Assembly: GCA_015832175.1 (NCBI GenBank)
Contig: WJXW01000019.1
Span: 310,001-374,000 of the forward strand
DNA length: 64,000 nucleotides
Reading direction: 5' to 3'
Origin: Paraphaeosphaeria minitans
Lineage: Eukaryota; Ascomycota; Dothideomycetes; Pleosporales; Didymosphaeriaceae
The notes under the pieces were generated by a model that had not been told where the DNA came from, did not search any database, and saw only the letters and a program-made list of their open reading frames with translations. The stretch's first letter is position 1. Every line of letters starts with the position of its first letter. Made by a program: the position numbers and the translations under genes. Below, in pieces: positions 42,480 through 53,546 of the stretch.

Positions 42480-43039
42480 ACGTCCCGCACTGAGTAGCGA
42501 GACGCACCATGTGGCGAGACGCTGATTCTTCCGGATCTTCGCACTTCTCACTCGGAACCTGCAAACAGATTTTATCGATGCACAGTAACTCTAGAGCTAC
42601 TACACCTTAAATACATCAGCTTCCGACGTGCTACATTTTTAATGTTGGCTGCGCTGTTGATCTTTCCGTCCTCGCCGTCTCTAGGCGGCCTACTACGGAC
42701 CCCTGTTCATCCGCGACAGTGCATTTGTTACGAAAGATCGGCGAGATTAGAAGTGAGTCCCGACACTAAATATTGAGATAAGATGCTCTAAAGGTTCGCT
42801 GACGGTAGAGTAAGTGCCTTCCGGCAGTTTCTCCGTAGATTCTACACGAACGAGATAAGCTGTGACTCCTAGGAACTTTACTTTCTATAGCACCGGAACA
42901 AAGCCAATCGAAAGCAAGTCAGGCAAGTAACAATGTACCATTGAAATCATCGCTAGATGAATACTCATGTGCGTATGCGAAGGTCCGGAGGTAGGAGTGT
43001 CTCGCCACATAGTGCGTCTCGCTACTCAGTGCGGAACGT
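42480..43039. mobile_element. MITE with 56-bp terminal inverted repeats and TA target duplication
   Basis: A 560-bp element. Left end 42480-42535 begins ACGTCCCGCACTGAGTAGCG. The reverse complement of 42984-43039 begins ACGTTCCGCACTGAGTAGCG. The arms agree except at about seven positions, three of them transitions within the first 47 bases. TA flanks both ends (42478-42479 and 43040-43041), as for Tc1/mariner/pogo transposons. The interior has no transposase frame, so it is non-autonomous. Confidence 0.9.
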
Positions 43040-45983
43040 TAAGATATAAATTAACGTTAGGCACACATTGAGGAGCGTGAGCCGGGTGCTAGAATCGGCT
43101 CGAACAAAGTACCCCGCGTTTCACCTAATTCGCCACGCCAATACAAGCTCTGATCAATTGCTCATCACCCTGGTGGCGTTTACGAACACTACGACAGTGA
43201 CGACGGCTTAGTATCAAGACGCCAACAGCAGGTCGCCGTAAACCTGCTTCGACCTACTCCATGCAGCCCTCTGCTTCCACGTATGCGCCACTGGAGCTCG
43301 GAAGGCTCATCACCCCAGTGCGCCAGTTGCCAGTAGCACCATCGCCAGTGGCTCCAACATAGCCCATCTGACTCGAGTGCTGTGGAGGTGAACTGAGGAT
43401 ACTGCTTAGGGTGATCAAGTGTATTGTCACTGAACAGGAGAAGCCTGCTCAGTAGTGCGTCTTATATAGACCTAGTTTACATAAGGAAGTAGTAAGCTGA
43501 GTGAGAAGCTCGTAGTAGTCAGGTGATCACCTCTCAGGTGATCGCCCTGTTCGTGTTGTAGGACCCATGGCCCTACCCGTATCCCATACGCGCCACAAGT
43601 GCGCATATCTGCGGCGGCTCCCCTGTTTCTGGTTGAGCATTCTTGAGCTTCCCACCGTGTGTGGTCCGGATGACAAGTGCAAAGGGCCCGAGACAATGAC
43701 GTCACCTCATGTGAATAGCTGCACGTCGTGCTGTCTGGCTGGCCTTTACTATGACGGCAAAAGATGTGACTTTCACATATCCTCAGCTTGTAGCGCTTCC
43801 AGCTCGCGCAAAGGCTCCTAGCTAACGTAGCAGTGGCTGCGCTGGTAACTCAGAAGGCATAACGGGAAATGCCGAGATGAGGGTCTGTGCCTCCAGCTTG
43901 GCAACAGCTCGGCTGTCGACTTTGATCACCATCAAATACTTTGTGTGCATGTAATCCATCAAGAGCGCGACTGTTTATCTTCGGGTGGGCTTATCAATGA
44001 ATTTGCTCTCGATCGGCGTATAGGTGATGCGCATGGTAAGCCTTTAGTGATGTAAGTCAATGGAGTTTGCGATAGTCGGTGTGACACCTATGCATCTAAC
44101 GCTTGATATGACTATCTGCTGTCAGTAAATAAGGGCATACGACCATTCCATATTCGTGTACATAACGTGAGGCTAACGCACACGTAGAAGCGCGCTGGAA
44201 AGTCAGCAAGCAGTACACCACATGATCGTACTGAGCTGCCTTCGTCTTACATTCTTGTTTTATCATCGATGTCGCTGATCAAAGAGCAATTTCTTCGTCC
44301 CGTCACGAGTCTCTGCTTCTGGTGCTTTAGATTCTTGTTGCGAAATTTAGACTCACCAGCATCATCTCTCGCTCGCATATGCTCTCGGTCGTGCTCTCGT
44401 TCATGAGTGCAGGCGCTGGTCTCTGGGCAAGCCTCGACGAAAGCGATTGAAAGCGTACCAATGTCCATGCCGTGCTTACTATGAAGAGGTATAACTAGGC
44501 AATGTCGCCTTCCCAACATCCTTCTCGCTACTTTGGTCGCTATACCGGTCTATATAAGAGGGTGTGTTGCAGGGCCATAGGTACATAACGCCCCCCCGGG
44601 GTCTAATTCAGCGAAGCCACTCTAACTTCATGACATCCCCATGCCTTCCGAATCCGGATCCATACCCATCAAGAGTACACGGCAACAGCCGGTTAGGCTC
44701 TCCTGTCACGGCGTGTGGTTTGAGACTGCAGACCGCACTGCAGCACCAAAACACGGGGAAACAGCAATCGCCGACGACGAGTGCATCTTCCGCTTCGACG
44801 AGGAACTTTTGCAACGGCGGTCCTGCATAGGCCCAAGTGCTTCCACCGCCGCACTCAACAGCACCCATTTCTCCTGTTCGGGCCCGCCTGCAGTACTGTA
44901 CAAGGCACGGGATGAGAAACAAGGGGTCATATTGAAGCCATGTCATTCCAAGGTGGGCAAGCCCGATTCTACGAGAGAGAATTGATGGATCAAGGCCGTT
45001 TCACCTTTTCTTTCGGAGAGTTTGTGGACGGAGGAGTTTCAATCGTGCGGCAATCAGCCCATCGAGATACTAGTGCTTGAAACTTGGATCTGGTGCAGAA
45101 ACATCTGAACGCCGGCGGCTCTCTTCTACTCCACTTAGGTCCCTGTGCATGTTTTTCTCTGTGAAGGCATTCGTCTTGGCCCGATAGTTGTGCAGCTGCT
45201 ATATATCAGAATCGATCCTGACATTCTAAGCTGACAGGAACGATGAGCGCGGTCAGTAGTGAAAAGTTAGTGCGTCTCATTAGTAGTCGCTATGATAATA
45301 TCATTCATTCTGATTGTGGGCATGACTATTTTTGCTTTTTCGCATAACGTTACTTGCATCCTCAGCTATGCCATCTTATTGTCTGCATGTATGTAGTCAT
45401 CAAGCAACAGCACAGAACCACAATGAACTCGATAATCACAATTGTGGATCTATCCTTTCGTTGCTGTCCTCCCTCCACGAAACCTGCGCGCAATCTCTCC
45501 TATCGTGTGTGACCAAATAACGAACCTCATGTGGTATCTATTGAAACGAATGCTATGTACGCGTGTGACATCCATGTCATAGCGGGTCGGGTTTCCAAGC
45601 AGACGGATCGAGATATATGAAACGGGAACAATCTGTGACCTGCCAAATGTGTGCAAAACTCCACCTCTTTGGAGTCAAGGATGCAGTTTAGCACGACATG
45701 GATGCAGGTAAGTAAGGGAGGGATCGTTTCGAAAAGGGAGAGCTCGTGGTAGACGTAGGGATGACGGCGAATGAGAGGTCAAGGTGTTTGTGGGTGGCGC
45801 TTGAACGGCTACCATAATCCGGCTCGATACAGGCAAGACGGTTCTTACCATTGATGCAATCCCTCTTCACCACCGCTGCTCCTGTGGATTCATGTGCATC
45901 TCCCTCATTTCGGGTGCCCAGGTGACGAGGTGACCATCGGGGGATGGGCTGGAATGAGGTGTGAAAGCGGAAGTCATTTCACG
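43040..45983. other. Gene-poor stretch
   Basis: About 2.9 kb with no confident gene. Three frames were considered and not called. 43567-43821 (+) is short with a CTSCC...RC cysteine pattern. 44247-44519 (-) has a TATATA about 30 bases upstream and a GTGAGT donor inside, so it might be a first exon. 44641-44985 (+) has no family likeness. No RNA gene was recognised. Confidence 0.4.
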
Positions 45984-48053
45984 CTAGAAGACCATTGAGA
46001 ACCGGGGCTGTCGTTTCTGGAGCTTCCGTGTGTTCTTGGATGTGCTTCGAGGTTGTACCGGATGAGCCGGCTCTGGGACCGGGGCGGGTGCCTGCTGACC
46101 TGGGGCGGGTGCCTGCTCACCTGGGACGGGCTCGTCGGTGGAGTCACCTGGTCCGACACGGCTGCCGTCGACCCCGACCGCAATCCCATGTTCTTGGCTC
46201 ACGATCGTTGTGGTTGTGAGATTGGACTGCTTCGGAGAGACCAGTCCACTGTTGGCGTACGGGAGGGAGATCAAACCAAGCTTCGTGTCAACATGTCCTG
46301 TCTCCGGAACAAGGTCTGCAATCGTGCTTGTGCGCTCACTGCGTCGCGTCGACGGAGTGTCTGCGAGATCCACAGATGCATCGCTCTTGTCCTCGGCGTG
46401 GTCTCTATCGTGCTTGCGGAACATGAGCCAGAAGGCAACCGTCGTGATAGCCATCCCGCCGGCTAAGGACGCGTAGAAGGTCACGAGATTCGGGTCGTGA
46501 GCGAACGTTGTCAGTCCCATCGCGGACGCTGATCCAATCCCCGCCATGAGTGGGAAGATGGCCTGGATCACGGACTTCATATTCTTCGGAGCGTGGCTGT
46601 ACGCGATCTCGAGCGCCGTGACGTACGCCCACACCTCACCCATGGCGATGAGGAAGAACACCGGTGCCTGGATCCAGACATTGATGTGGTTCGGCTCGCG
46701 GTCTGCGACGGAGCTGCATGCTCGCGGATGATCGTAGCATGGCCCTGAAGAGTAGATGATGTTCTGCACGATTGCAGCGTATGCCATCGAAGACACCACG
46801 AATCCGAACCCGATAGTCATGCGCGTGATCGGCTGGAGGTATATATGGCGCTTGTGGAGCAGAGGGTAGATGACATGATGTATGAAGGGTGTGAAGAGGA
46901 TGCAACCCACTTGGTTCATGGCCGGAAGCATGTCGTTCGGGGTACCGCTGGTTTCCATCTGCGCGGATTGCGATATCAAGTTGTTCTGCATCTGATCAAA
47001 GCAGATGTAGAACACGATGAAAGCGAGCAAGACTCGGCACCCTTGCAGCGCTCGACGAAGTTCGCGAACCAACTGACCACTCCAGGGAACGACCTTGCGG
47101 AGATGCTCGAGTTGGTACTCGGTTTCAGCGCAGGCGAGTCGAAAACGATTCCGAGAAGCGCAGAGCAATACCCGACTCGCCTGAGTGAAGACCTTGGATT
47201 CGTGCGGCACCCTTAAGAAATATCCTCTTCCAGCTAGTAGCGTGAGTAGCGAGATAGATACGAACCCGAAACACAGACCGTATGCCGCTGCGAAGCTGAC
47301 GTTCCCTTCCAGAGTTACGACCGCAAACCAGGATAGCGATCCAACGTTACCTAGCCAATAGTTCAGACTATAGATATATTTGATTGTGAGGACTCCATCT
47401 GTGAGCACCTCTTCTCCGGAAGATAATGTCTTGATGCGCGGTTCGGTCTCGGTATACTGATCAGCTAAGAATGCTGCCATGTTGGACTCGAAACCGCCAC
47501 CTCCCAGGGCAACACATATCATGGCTATAACGAGGCCTGGTAAGCCCCAGCCTGCAGCGAGACTCGAAGGCAACGAGCTAAGTGTCATCGCTGCACAGCC
47601 CAAGTTGAAGAGCACTAAACAAATGAAGAGAGTTCTGTATCGGCCCAGACGAGAATCGGACACGATAGCGAAAAGCATCGCAGAGACATAGTAGGCGATG
47701 TAAAAGGCGCAGTAGATGCGTGTAGCTTTCACCTGTCCCAGGCCAAGTGCACAAGGAGTCTCTTTGTGAGTGAGCCGAGGAGGGTGCTGCATGTAGTTCT
47801 GCCACGGTGCCGTCCTATTATGCGTTAGCCTACCTATGAAAAAAAGCAGACAGGCTACTCACAAGCCCCAGAAGGCTGCTTTTTCCCAAAAGCTTATTGA
47901 AGCGACTGTCCATAGATGTACCGGAATATCATCCCGTACACGACGTAGGCCTTCCGAGCTGTTTGACGATAAAGATACTTTGGAAGCGGAGAGTTCCCCA
48001 GTGTGGAGCTTGCTCCCGCTCTTGGCACCACTTGTTGGAGGAACACCTTCCAT
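45984..48053 (-). CDS. POT/PTR family proton-coupled oligopeptide transporter
   Basis: Minus strand, exon 1 48053-47863, intron 47862-47815 (48 bases, GTGAGT...AG), exon 2 47814-45984. The product is 673 residues. Across the junction FWEKAAFWGL joins TAPWQNYMQHP, the proton-coupled family's first-helix motif (ExxxRFxYYG-like). YYVSAMLFAIVSDSRLGRYRT is the helix 2-3 loop. FYICFDQMQNNLISQSAQM matches the fungal helix 7 motif. EVWAYVTALEIAYSHAPKNMKS is the helix 10 motif. About twelve membrane helices are expected. It imports di- and tripeptides with protons at the plasma membrane, by family. A cytosolic tail of about 130 residues, ending in Pro/Ala repeats, is unusually long. The frame is intact. 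Confidence 0.9.
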
Positions 48054-50182
48054 GAGAAGTTGAGTCCGGTACTAGGTGGCGCGGTGAACTTGTACGTTGT
48101 GAACTCGGCCTGGGCAGTGTCTTATCAACCACGAATTTGCCGAGAAATAGCATTCCTTGTAAACTTTCACCTATGCAGCGGCCCGAGCCTGTGTTTGCTG
48201 GGATCCTGGCTGTTGAGAGAATGGGGCCGTGTGGACATGCTTCGTCGCATGGGACCGGAGGTCCTGATGAGAACTATCAGCAATATCAGCAACATCGGCA
48301 GGATCGGCAGCCTTCAGCGCTATCAGCAGCATCAACAGTATGATTTCCCGTCATTCTGGCTCAGCCGAAATACAGTGGCAACGATGGGTAGTGGGATGCT
48401 TATTGGAATAGTCTCAACGTCGGAATGCACCTCTATTCTGCACGGAGCTACGAGTTCCCTGCTAAGGCCCTGTTGAGGAAATGATGATACGAGCATTCCG
48501 AGGAAAAGAATGCACCGGAATGTCTCGAGATAGCCTTTCAAGAGAACTGGAAATTCCGGCAAGTCGTGTACTCACATTATGATACTAGTAATCCACGTGT
48601 CAAACTGGACCCAGGCGCTCTGTTTCCTTTCAAACTAACCTTCTCGACGGAGGTTCTTACCTACAGCGCCGGTCCCCAACGCATCATCGATACTGTGCGC
48701 TACCGTAAGCAGAGGGCTGAGGTGCAAGAATAACTAATTACTCATTACCGTCTTAGTCCCACTGACTGTGCCCCACGTCAGCCTTCAGAAATGTGCATTA
48801 GTTGGAACATATGCTTCACATGGCCTATGCAGGTAACGGATAAAAGGTCGCACAAGTGTCTGCCTACACTGGAAACGTACGCCGTAAAAACTTTTTGGCC
48901 AATATAATTACCATAAGAGCAGAGAAGTCTGCTAGGTCAGAATACTGTTACCAAACACCAACAGTTTTTGCAACGCCTGCACCACCATGCCCATGTTCTT
49001 CGTACTCTCAGTCGTTCTCGGTATGAAGCCATCCCTCTTATGCCGCATGCATAGTAACAGCGTCTAGTATCTGTGCTTCTCGAAAGCTTGAAATGCCATA
49101 CGGACTTGGAGTTTGTTGTAGCCCCGCACAGGTCGCATCTGACAGAAGGCTGACCACTCCTAGGATCACGCCGGAAAGCATCACGGATTCTACACCAATA
49201 AAGCATCTCATCGGATGCTATATGGGAATGGGAAAGTTTCTCTTGAAATGTATAAAACTATTAACCGAAGGTTTCCCTAACAGGAGGGTCCGGGAGGGAG
49301 CGGAGGGGACGACTCCAGTCAAACGCTAGCCAGCTTATCCTGGAATCATCCGTGGAAGTTGGGAGGTTAGGGATCAACACCAGATTGTAAGGCTCGAAGG
49401 GATAATGTCCGCATAATGCAAAGGGAACGAGAACACCGCGGAGTGATCAGGGTTATGGGGATAGTTTGCTAAATGCTGTACAATAACCGCACATGACGTT
49501 ATACACTCCAGCTTCCTGGTCCTCACTATATCGTGCGATATTCCCACATTCTCAACTATAGCTCTGCTGCGACAGCTCAAAAATGTTCTTGCCGGATGAA
49601 AAAGCGTTGCTGCACGAAAGCCAACCCCACGCCATTGCTATTGAGAGTCCATACGCCTTGTTCTATTTAGACACAATGTTAACCCATAGTCAGATACATC
49701 GAGATGTACTCTCTGCGGTAGGACATGTCTCGGAGGCCAATACTTGTTCCCGATCCCAACATCACGCAGCGAAGTAAGCTGAATGATGATCGTACTTTTC
49801 ATGCACCGGTCTAGCGGTACATGCTGCCCTATTTCTGGACACTGTTAATTGAGCACATAATAGATGCTCTCTCTGACGGGATTCTCAAGGCAGCATTTCC
49901 AGTAAACAAGATGACTACAATCATCTTTTCTGTAATCATATATGCGCTGTCATGGATTCTCAAGCTGCGTTCCACATGATTTCTTGGCATGCTATTGCCT
50001 GGTTCAATAATCCTTGCACTAGTCCTGTCGTATCTTCAGTACTGTCACACATTACAAAGATAGCTTCCCGGCTAACCATCAGTCTTGTTGACCGCCCTAC
50101 TCACCCAATACCCTGGCATTTCGAGCCTCCTTTATTCTCCGTGACTTCCCGGTGGCTGACACCGACGGCGACTAAATCGCGT
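48054..50182. other. Intergenic, nothing firm
   Basis: About 2.1 kb containing the promoter of the minus-strand transporter. A short AGCAAYATCAGCA-type run lies near 48280-48335. Frames are short and overlapping. The frame of the next gene is open upstream to 49952, but the family start is placed at 50183. Confidence 0.4.
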
Positions 50183-50815
50183 ATGGCGGCGCTAGATACC
50201 ACTTTACCCAGGGATCCGGTCAGAGGGCCCTCCCTGCTTTGCCTTCCGGCAGAGCTCAGGAATCAGATTTGGGTGCACACATTGAGCGGAATGGTCTTTG
50301 AAGTGCACTGCTGGCCCAGCTACGGTGTTAAAAGTATTGCAACTAGAGTTCTGAACCGACAGAAGAACTTCCTAAGTCTTCTCAGAACGTGCCGGCGGAT
50401 CCATGCGGAAGCGAGGCTAATCCCGTTCATGTTCAACGCTTTCCGCATCAAGAGCGAGCAAGGACTCCATGCCTTTGTGGATACATTTGAGGCAGCGAAG
50501 CGAGAAGCGATCGCTGAGATACATCTGGTTACTTGGAGGGCTGTGCACATGGTGGAGAGGTTGGGCGACATTCCCCAGCCCGTTCCCGATAACCTGGCCC
50601 TCGCGCAACTTGCTGGGCTCAGAAAACTCTGCGTCGACGTTCGAATAAAATCCAACTGTAGGGATTGCAAACGAGGCCGCTGCGACAGGTGTGATCCAGA
50701 GCTTGGGCTACTGGAAAAGCATTTGATGGAATACGTGGAGAAAGGCGATGAACGCATAGAGCTTGTATTGAAGCGCACGTGTTATGCATCAATGGCCGCA
50801 TTGCAAGTACTTTGA
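50183..50815 (+). CDS. LPxELRxQI (2EXR/F-box-like) domain protein, second copy
   Basis: A 210-residue single-exon frame from ATG 50183; the frame is open back to an ATG at 49952, which would add 77 poorly conserved residues. The family motif SLLCLPAELRNQIW comes early, followed by FLSLLRTCRRIHAEARLIPF, the second conserved block (cR-ih-EA). A cysteine cluster NCRDCKRGRCDRC lies near the C-terminus and might bind metal. It shares family, but not close sequence, with the protein at 38635. Function is unknown. Confidence 0.8.
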   Translation: MAALDTTLPRDPVRGPSLLCLPAELRNQIWVHTLSGMVFEVHCWPSYGVKSIATRVLNRQKNFLSLLRTCRRIHAEARLIPFMFNAFRIKSEQGLHAFVDTFEAAKREAIAEIHLVTWRAVHMVERLGDIPQPVPDNLALAQLAGLRKLCVDVRIKSNCRDCKRGRCDRCDPELGLLEKHLMEYVEKGDERIELVLKRTCYASMAALQVL

Positions 50816-51202
50816 TCCTGCGACACCACGTCCATAGGTTTTGACACTAGGTCCGTGCGCAGTGTGCGACAATATCAATCCGTTAACATGTCCTTGATAT
50901 GTCCCGTCTACTTTATGGAATGTGAGCGAGTCGTTTTTTCTCACCCCGTTGTACATCATCTGTCCTTGAGCAGATAGTGGTAACGGGCCACTATGCTGCT
51001 GACGGTTGTTGTTCATGATGTTTCAAGTGCTCACGGTGAGAGTATCCACCCTAAAATTTGCTTCAGAAGCTTACATTATTCCAAAAAGCCTTGTCTCAAG
51101 TTATTTTGTTACAAGGGTGGGTATCGTACAATAAATTATAAAGGCTTCTGTAGTACAACCGCCGTACTGTCCAACTCCGTCTTTCAATCAAGTCTTGCAG
51201 CC
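50816..51202. other. Intergenic with possible TATA
   Basis: TTATAAAGG near 51136-51144 lies about 60 bases before the small gene at 51203. Nothing else was recognised. Confidence 0.35.
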
Positions 51203-51427
51203 ATGTGTTACTACTACGACACCAGTTATATTCCTATCAGGTGCTTTCAACCGGTGAAGCACAGGATCTCAAAGAGGAATTTCGACTCGTCCAACTGCAA
51301 GAGGTTCCGGCAGACGGGCTTAGTATGTGTTGGCAACGACTCGAAGCCGGCTCAAAGTCCGAACGGGGAGGTTATCCAATTTGGTGCCTATCACAAACGC
51401 GCCTCTTGTGAGAGGTGTCTCTCGTAG
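51203..51427 (+). CDS. Small cysteine-containing protein, unknown
   Basis: 74 residues from ATG 51203, starting MCYYYDTSYIPIRC and ending in a CERC pair, with cysteines between. It loosely recalls small fungal proteins that begin MCYY/MCFY and close with a CxxC, but the spacing is not convincing. The TATA-like element upstream and the ATG position favour a real gene. The frame upstream is also open, so the start is uncertain. It could equally be chance. Confidence 0.3.
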   Translation: MCYYYDTSYIPIRCFQPVKHRISKRNFDSSNCKRFRQTGLVCVGNDSKPAQSPNGEVIQFGAYHKRASCERCLS

Positions 51428-52171
51428 AGTCGTGGTAGGACTGCGAAAACCACATTATAACGCTTGAGGAGATAACAGCATCGGCTGGATCGCAACGAAA
51501 AGCCTGCTGGCTTACTGAAAGGTTCAGCCATGAGGATTCCGAAGCTGCAAGCAGATACTGAGCAAGACGCAGGGTCCGAGGTTCGACAAATTCCAATGGG
51601 GTGGAGCTGCCTAAAAGACACCTCCATGTAGATGCACAGGGTGCAAGGAATGCTCAATAACGGTACGGGTAAGGTTCCTGTTCAGGTCTCTTCTCGCGTG
51701 GTGCAGATATATCAGCGCTGTCAGGTATGACAAAGTCAAAAGAATAGACAGTCCTGAAGTCTGGGAACACTTAACCACAATTCACACTCAGGTGTTGCTC
51801 TGCGGAACTGCAGCCATCCGCTTGGGAATGAGTCGAAGTCATCTGTGTACGATCTACATTTGGCCAGGGGGGATGGCCACGTAGGGTTGAATTTTCGTTT
51901 CTGGAGGCGGCCTTTGAGCTGGCTTCGGAGGATCACGCTAGAGGAGATCTTAAGGATACAGAGCGGCGGGCAAGCTCGGTTTTCACCGGTTTGTCTCAGG
52001 ATCCTCCCCTGAGCAGCCGTCGGATACGTTTCGTTGCGCAGCAGGCATCATTGCGCACGGATGCACGGATGGGATCCATCAGGGTACATAAATTGGGGAC
52101 GCTGCTGTCCTTGACTTGATCATTCCTTTCTCACTTCAACACACGTACGAGTCTCAACAACAAGACAAGCC
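51428..52171. other. Upstream region of the small secreted protein gene
   Basis: Short frames only. An ACATAAA element at about 52086 and the C/A-rich leader just before ATG 52172 look like a fungal core promoter and 5' UTR. Confidence 0.45.
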
Positions 52172-52516
52172 ATGAATCTTGCTCAAGGGTTCCTTATCGT
52201 TGCCCTCACCGCCATTGCGACAGAAATCATTTCTCGAAGTAGGTGTATAGCGGGCTCGACGAATGACTTGTCGTTTTAATCCAAAGGTTGCCATTCATCG
52301 AACGACGCTAACTGTTGCGCATCAGGAACAAGGCACCCGCGCATGTTGCCGGAACAGATTCACAACACTGCCTGCAAGAGGTGCCCTTGTGATCTCTTTC
52401 AGCTCGAGCCTAATAATATTTTCAAAATGGCGTTCTACGGAAAACCCCCCGAAAGTCCGTGTGCATGCAATCACGAGGAATGTGAACATGGAGCGCAAGA
52501 CTATCGGACTGGATAA
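52172..52516 (+). CDS. Small secreted cysteine-rich protein (effector-like), spliced
   Basis: Exon 1 52172-52238, intron 52239-52286 (48 bases, GTAGGT...AAAG), exon 2 52287-52516, TAA stop; the product is 98 residues. The first about 20 residues (MNLAQGFLIVALTAIATE) form a signal peptide. The mature part has nine cysteines in a dense pattern: a CHSSNDANCC cluster, then CKRCPC, then CACNHEEC. This is a typical layout for disulfide-stabilised fungal secreted effectors or antimicrobial-type peptides. No known family is recognised. Exon phase matches exactly (22 codons plus one base). Because the coding part is split, neither exon stands out as a long frame. Function is open. Confidence 0.7.
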
Positions 52517-53546
52517 GATGAGTGGATGGAATGGAAGTATGTCTTCTTCATCGATGCAGGCGGAGCTATGTACACATCGCAGAAGTGGCACTTGCAAACA
52601 ACACTAAGGCGCCCAAGTCGGTGCCGAGCGCCTTGAAGGCCGGGAAATCGGACGCGCTCGCTCAATTAGTGTTCTGGAAACTATAGGGCTGGTCAAGAGA
52701 TTATCGGAACAAGGAGAGGCACAGACAATGATGCTGCAGGAGCAAGCATGAACCGATGGCCTTAGACTAGGCCGTGGTAGTTTCGCGATCAGTAAAACGA
52801 TTCACAAATCATTCACTTTTCTTTTTGCCACTCAAATTGGATGCCATCCACAAATATTTCACCATATTAAGTAGTACTATTCGCCCTTCCTACCTTTGTA
52901 GACCGGATCATACGTCTGTGTCCGCGTGGGAAGGGCTTGGTTCCGCCTTCCGCATTGAGCTCCCGACAACTTCGATCAAGCTGCAGTAGGCTGCATGTTT
53001 AAAGCAGCTGTAGACATAATTTGTTGTCAGCGAAGGCAGAACCGAATACGGGTTCGCTCCTCTTCTTCCTCGCTCACGAAGAGGCTGCACGAGCTGCGTA
53101 GCTTTCCTCTGGCCCCGTTCACAGCACTGCGTAAGCAAGAACGGCCAAAAAGCTGCTGCCGTAACACACATCGCGTGTGAAATGCACAGATAAGCATCTT
53201 CCCTGAACACCCACCAGCCCGTGATAGGCTTACTTCAACCCCCACAGAACATGCCAACAGTGATGATCTGAACCTATACGGTGTCAGCGACAGACACGGT
53301 TACGGTATGTAGCTGCCTATGGCTCAGAGCTAAGCTCGGCATATCAGAATTTGATAGCTAGAATCTGCTGACACGCTCTGCTGTTCACGTGAATGTTTTG
53401 TCGCCGGCTCTTACACTGAGTACTGAGATTTGCTAATCCACAAACAAAGTGCGTTGTCAGCGAACCTGCTAATTATAAGGAATAATATCATTCAGAACAT
53501 GCTACAGGCTCTTTGTACCTTGAACCTTTCGATTGATTCGCCCTAG
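52517..53546. other. Intergenic, nothing recognised
   Basis: About 1 kb without a supported gene. Short overlapping frames on both strands, no repeat. Confidence 0.4.

Noticed and set aside
43567..43821. Small frame with cysteines (CTSCC...RC) as a possible secreted protein
   Set aside because: No signal peptide, no splice support, and cysteine spacing matches no family I can name.
45995..46476. Plus-strand frames over the end of the transporter gene
   Set aside because: Antisense shadows of the GC-rich Pro/Ala tail of the POT transporter.
50993..51202. Upstream extension of the small cysteine frame at 51203
   Set aside because: The extension spans the TATA-like element and has no coding character, so the ATG at 51203 is preferred.
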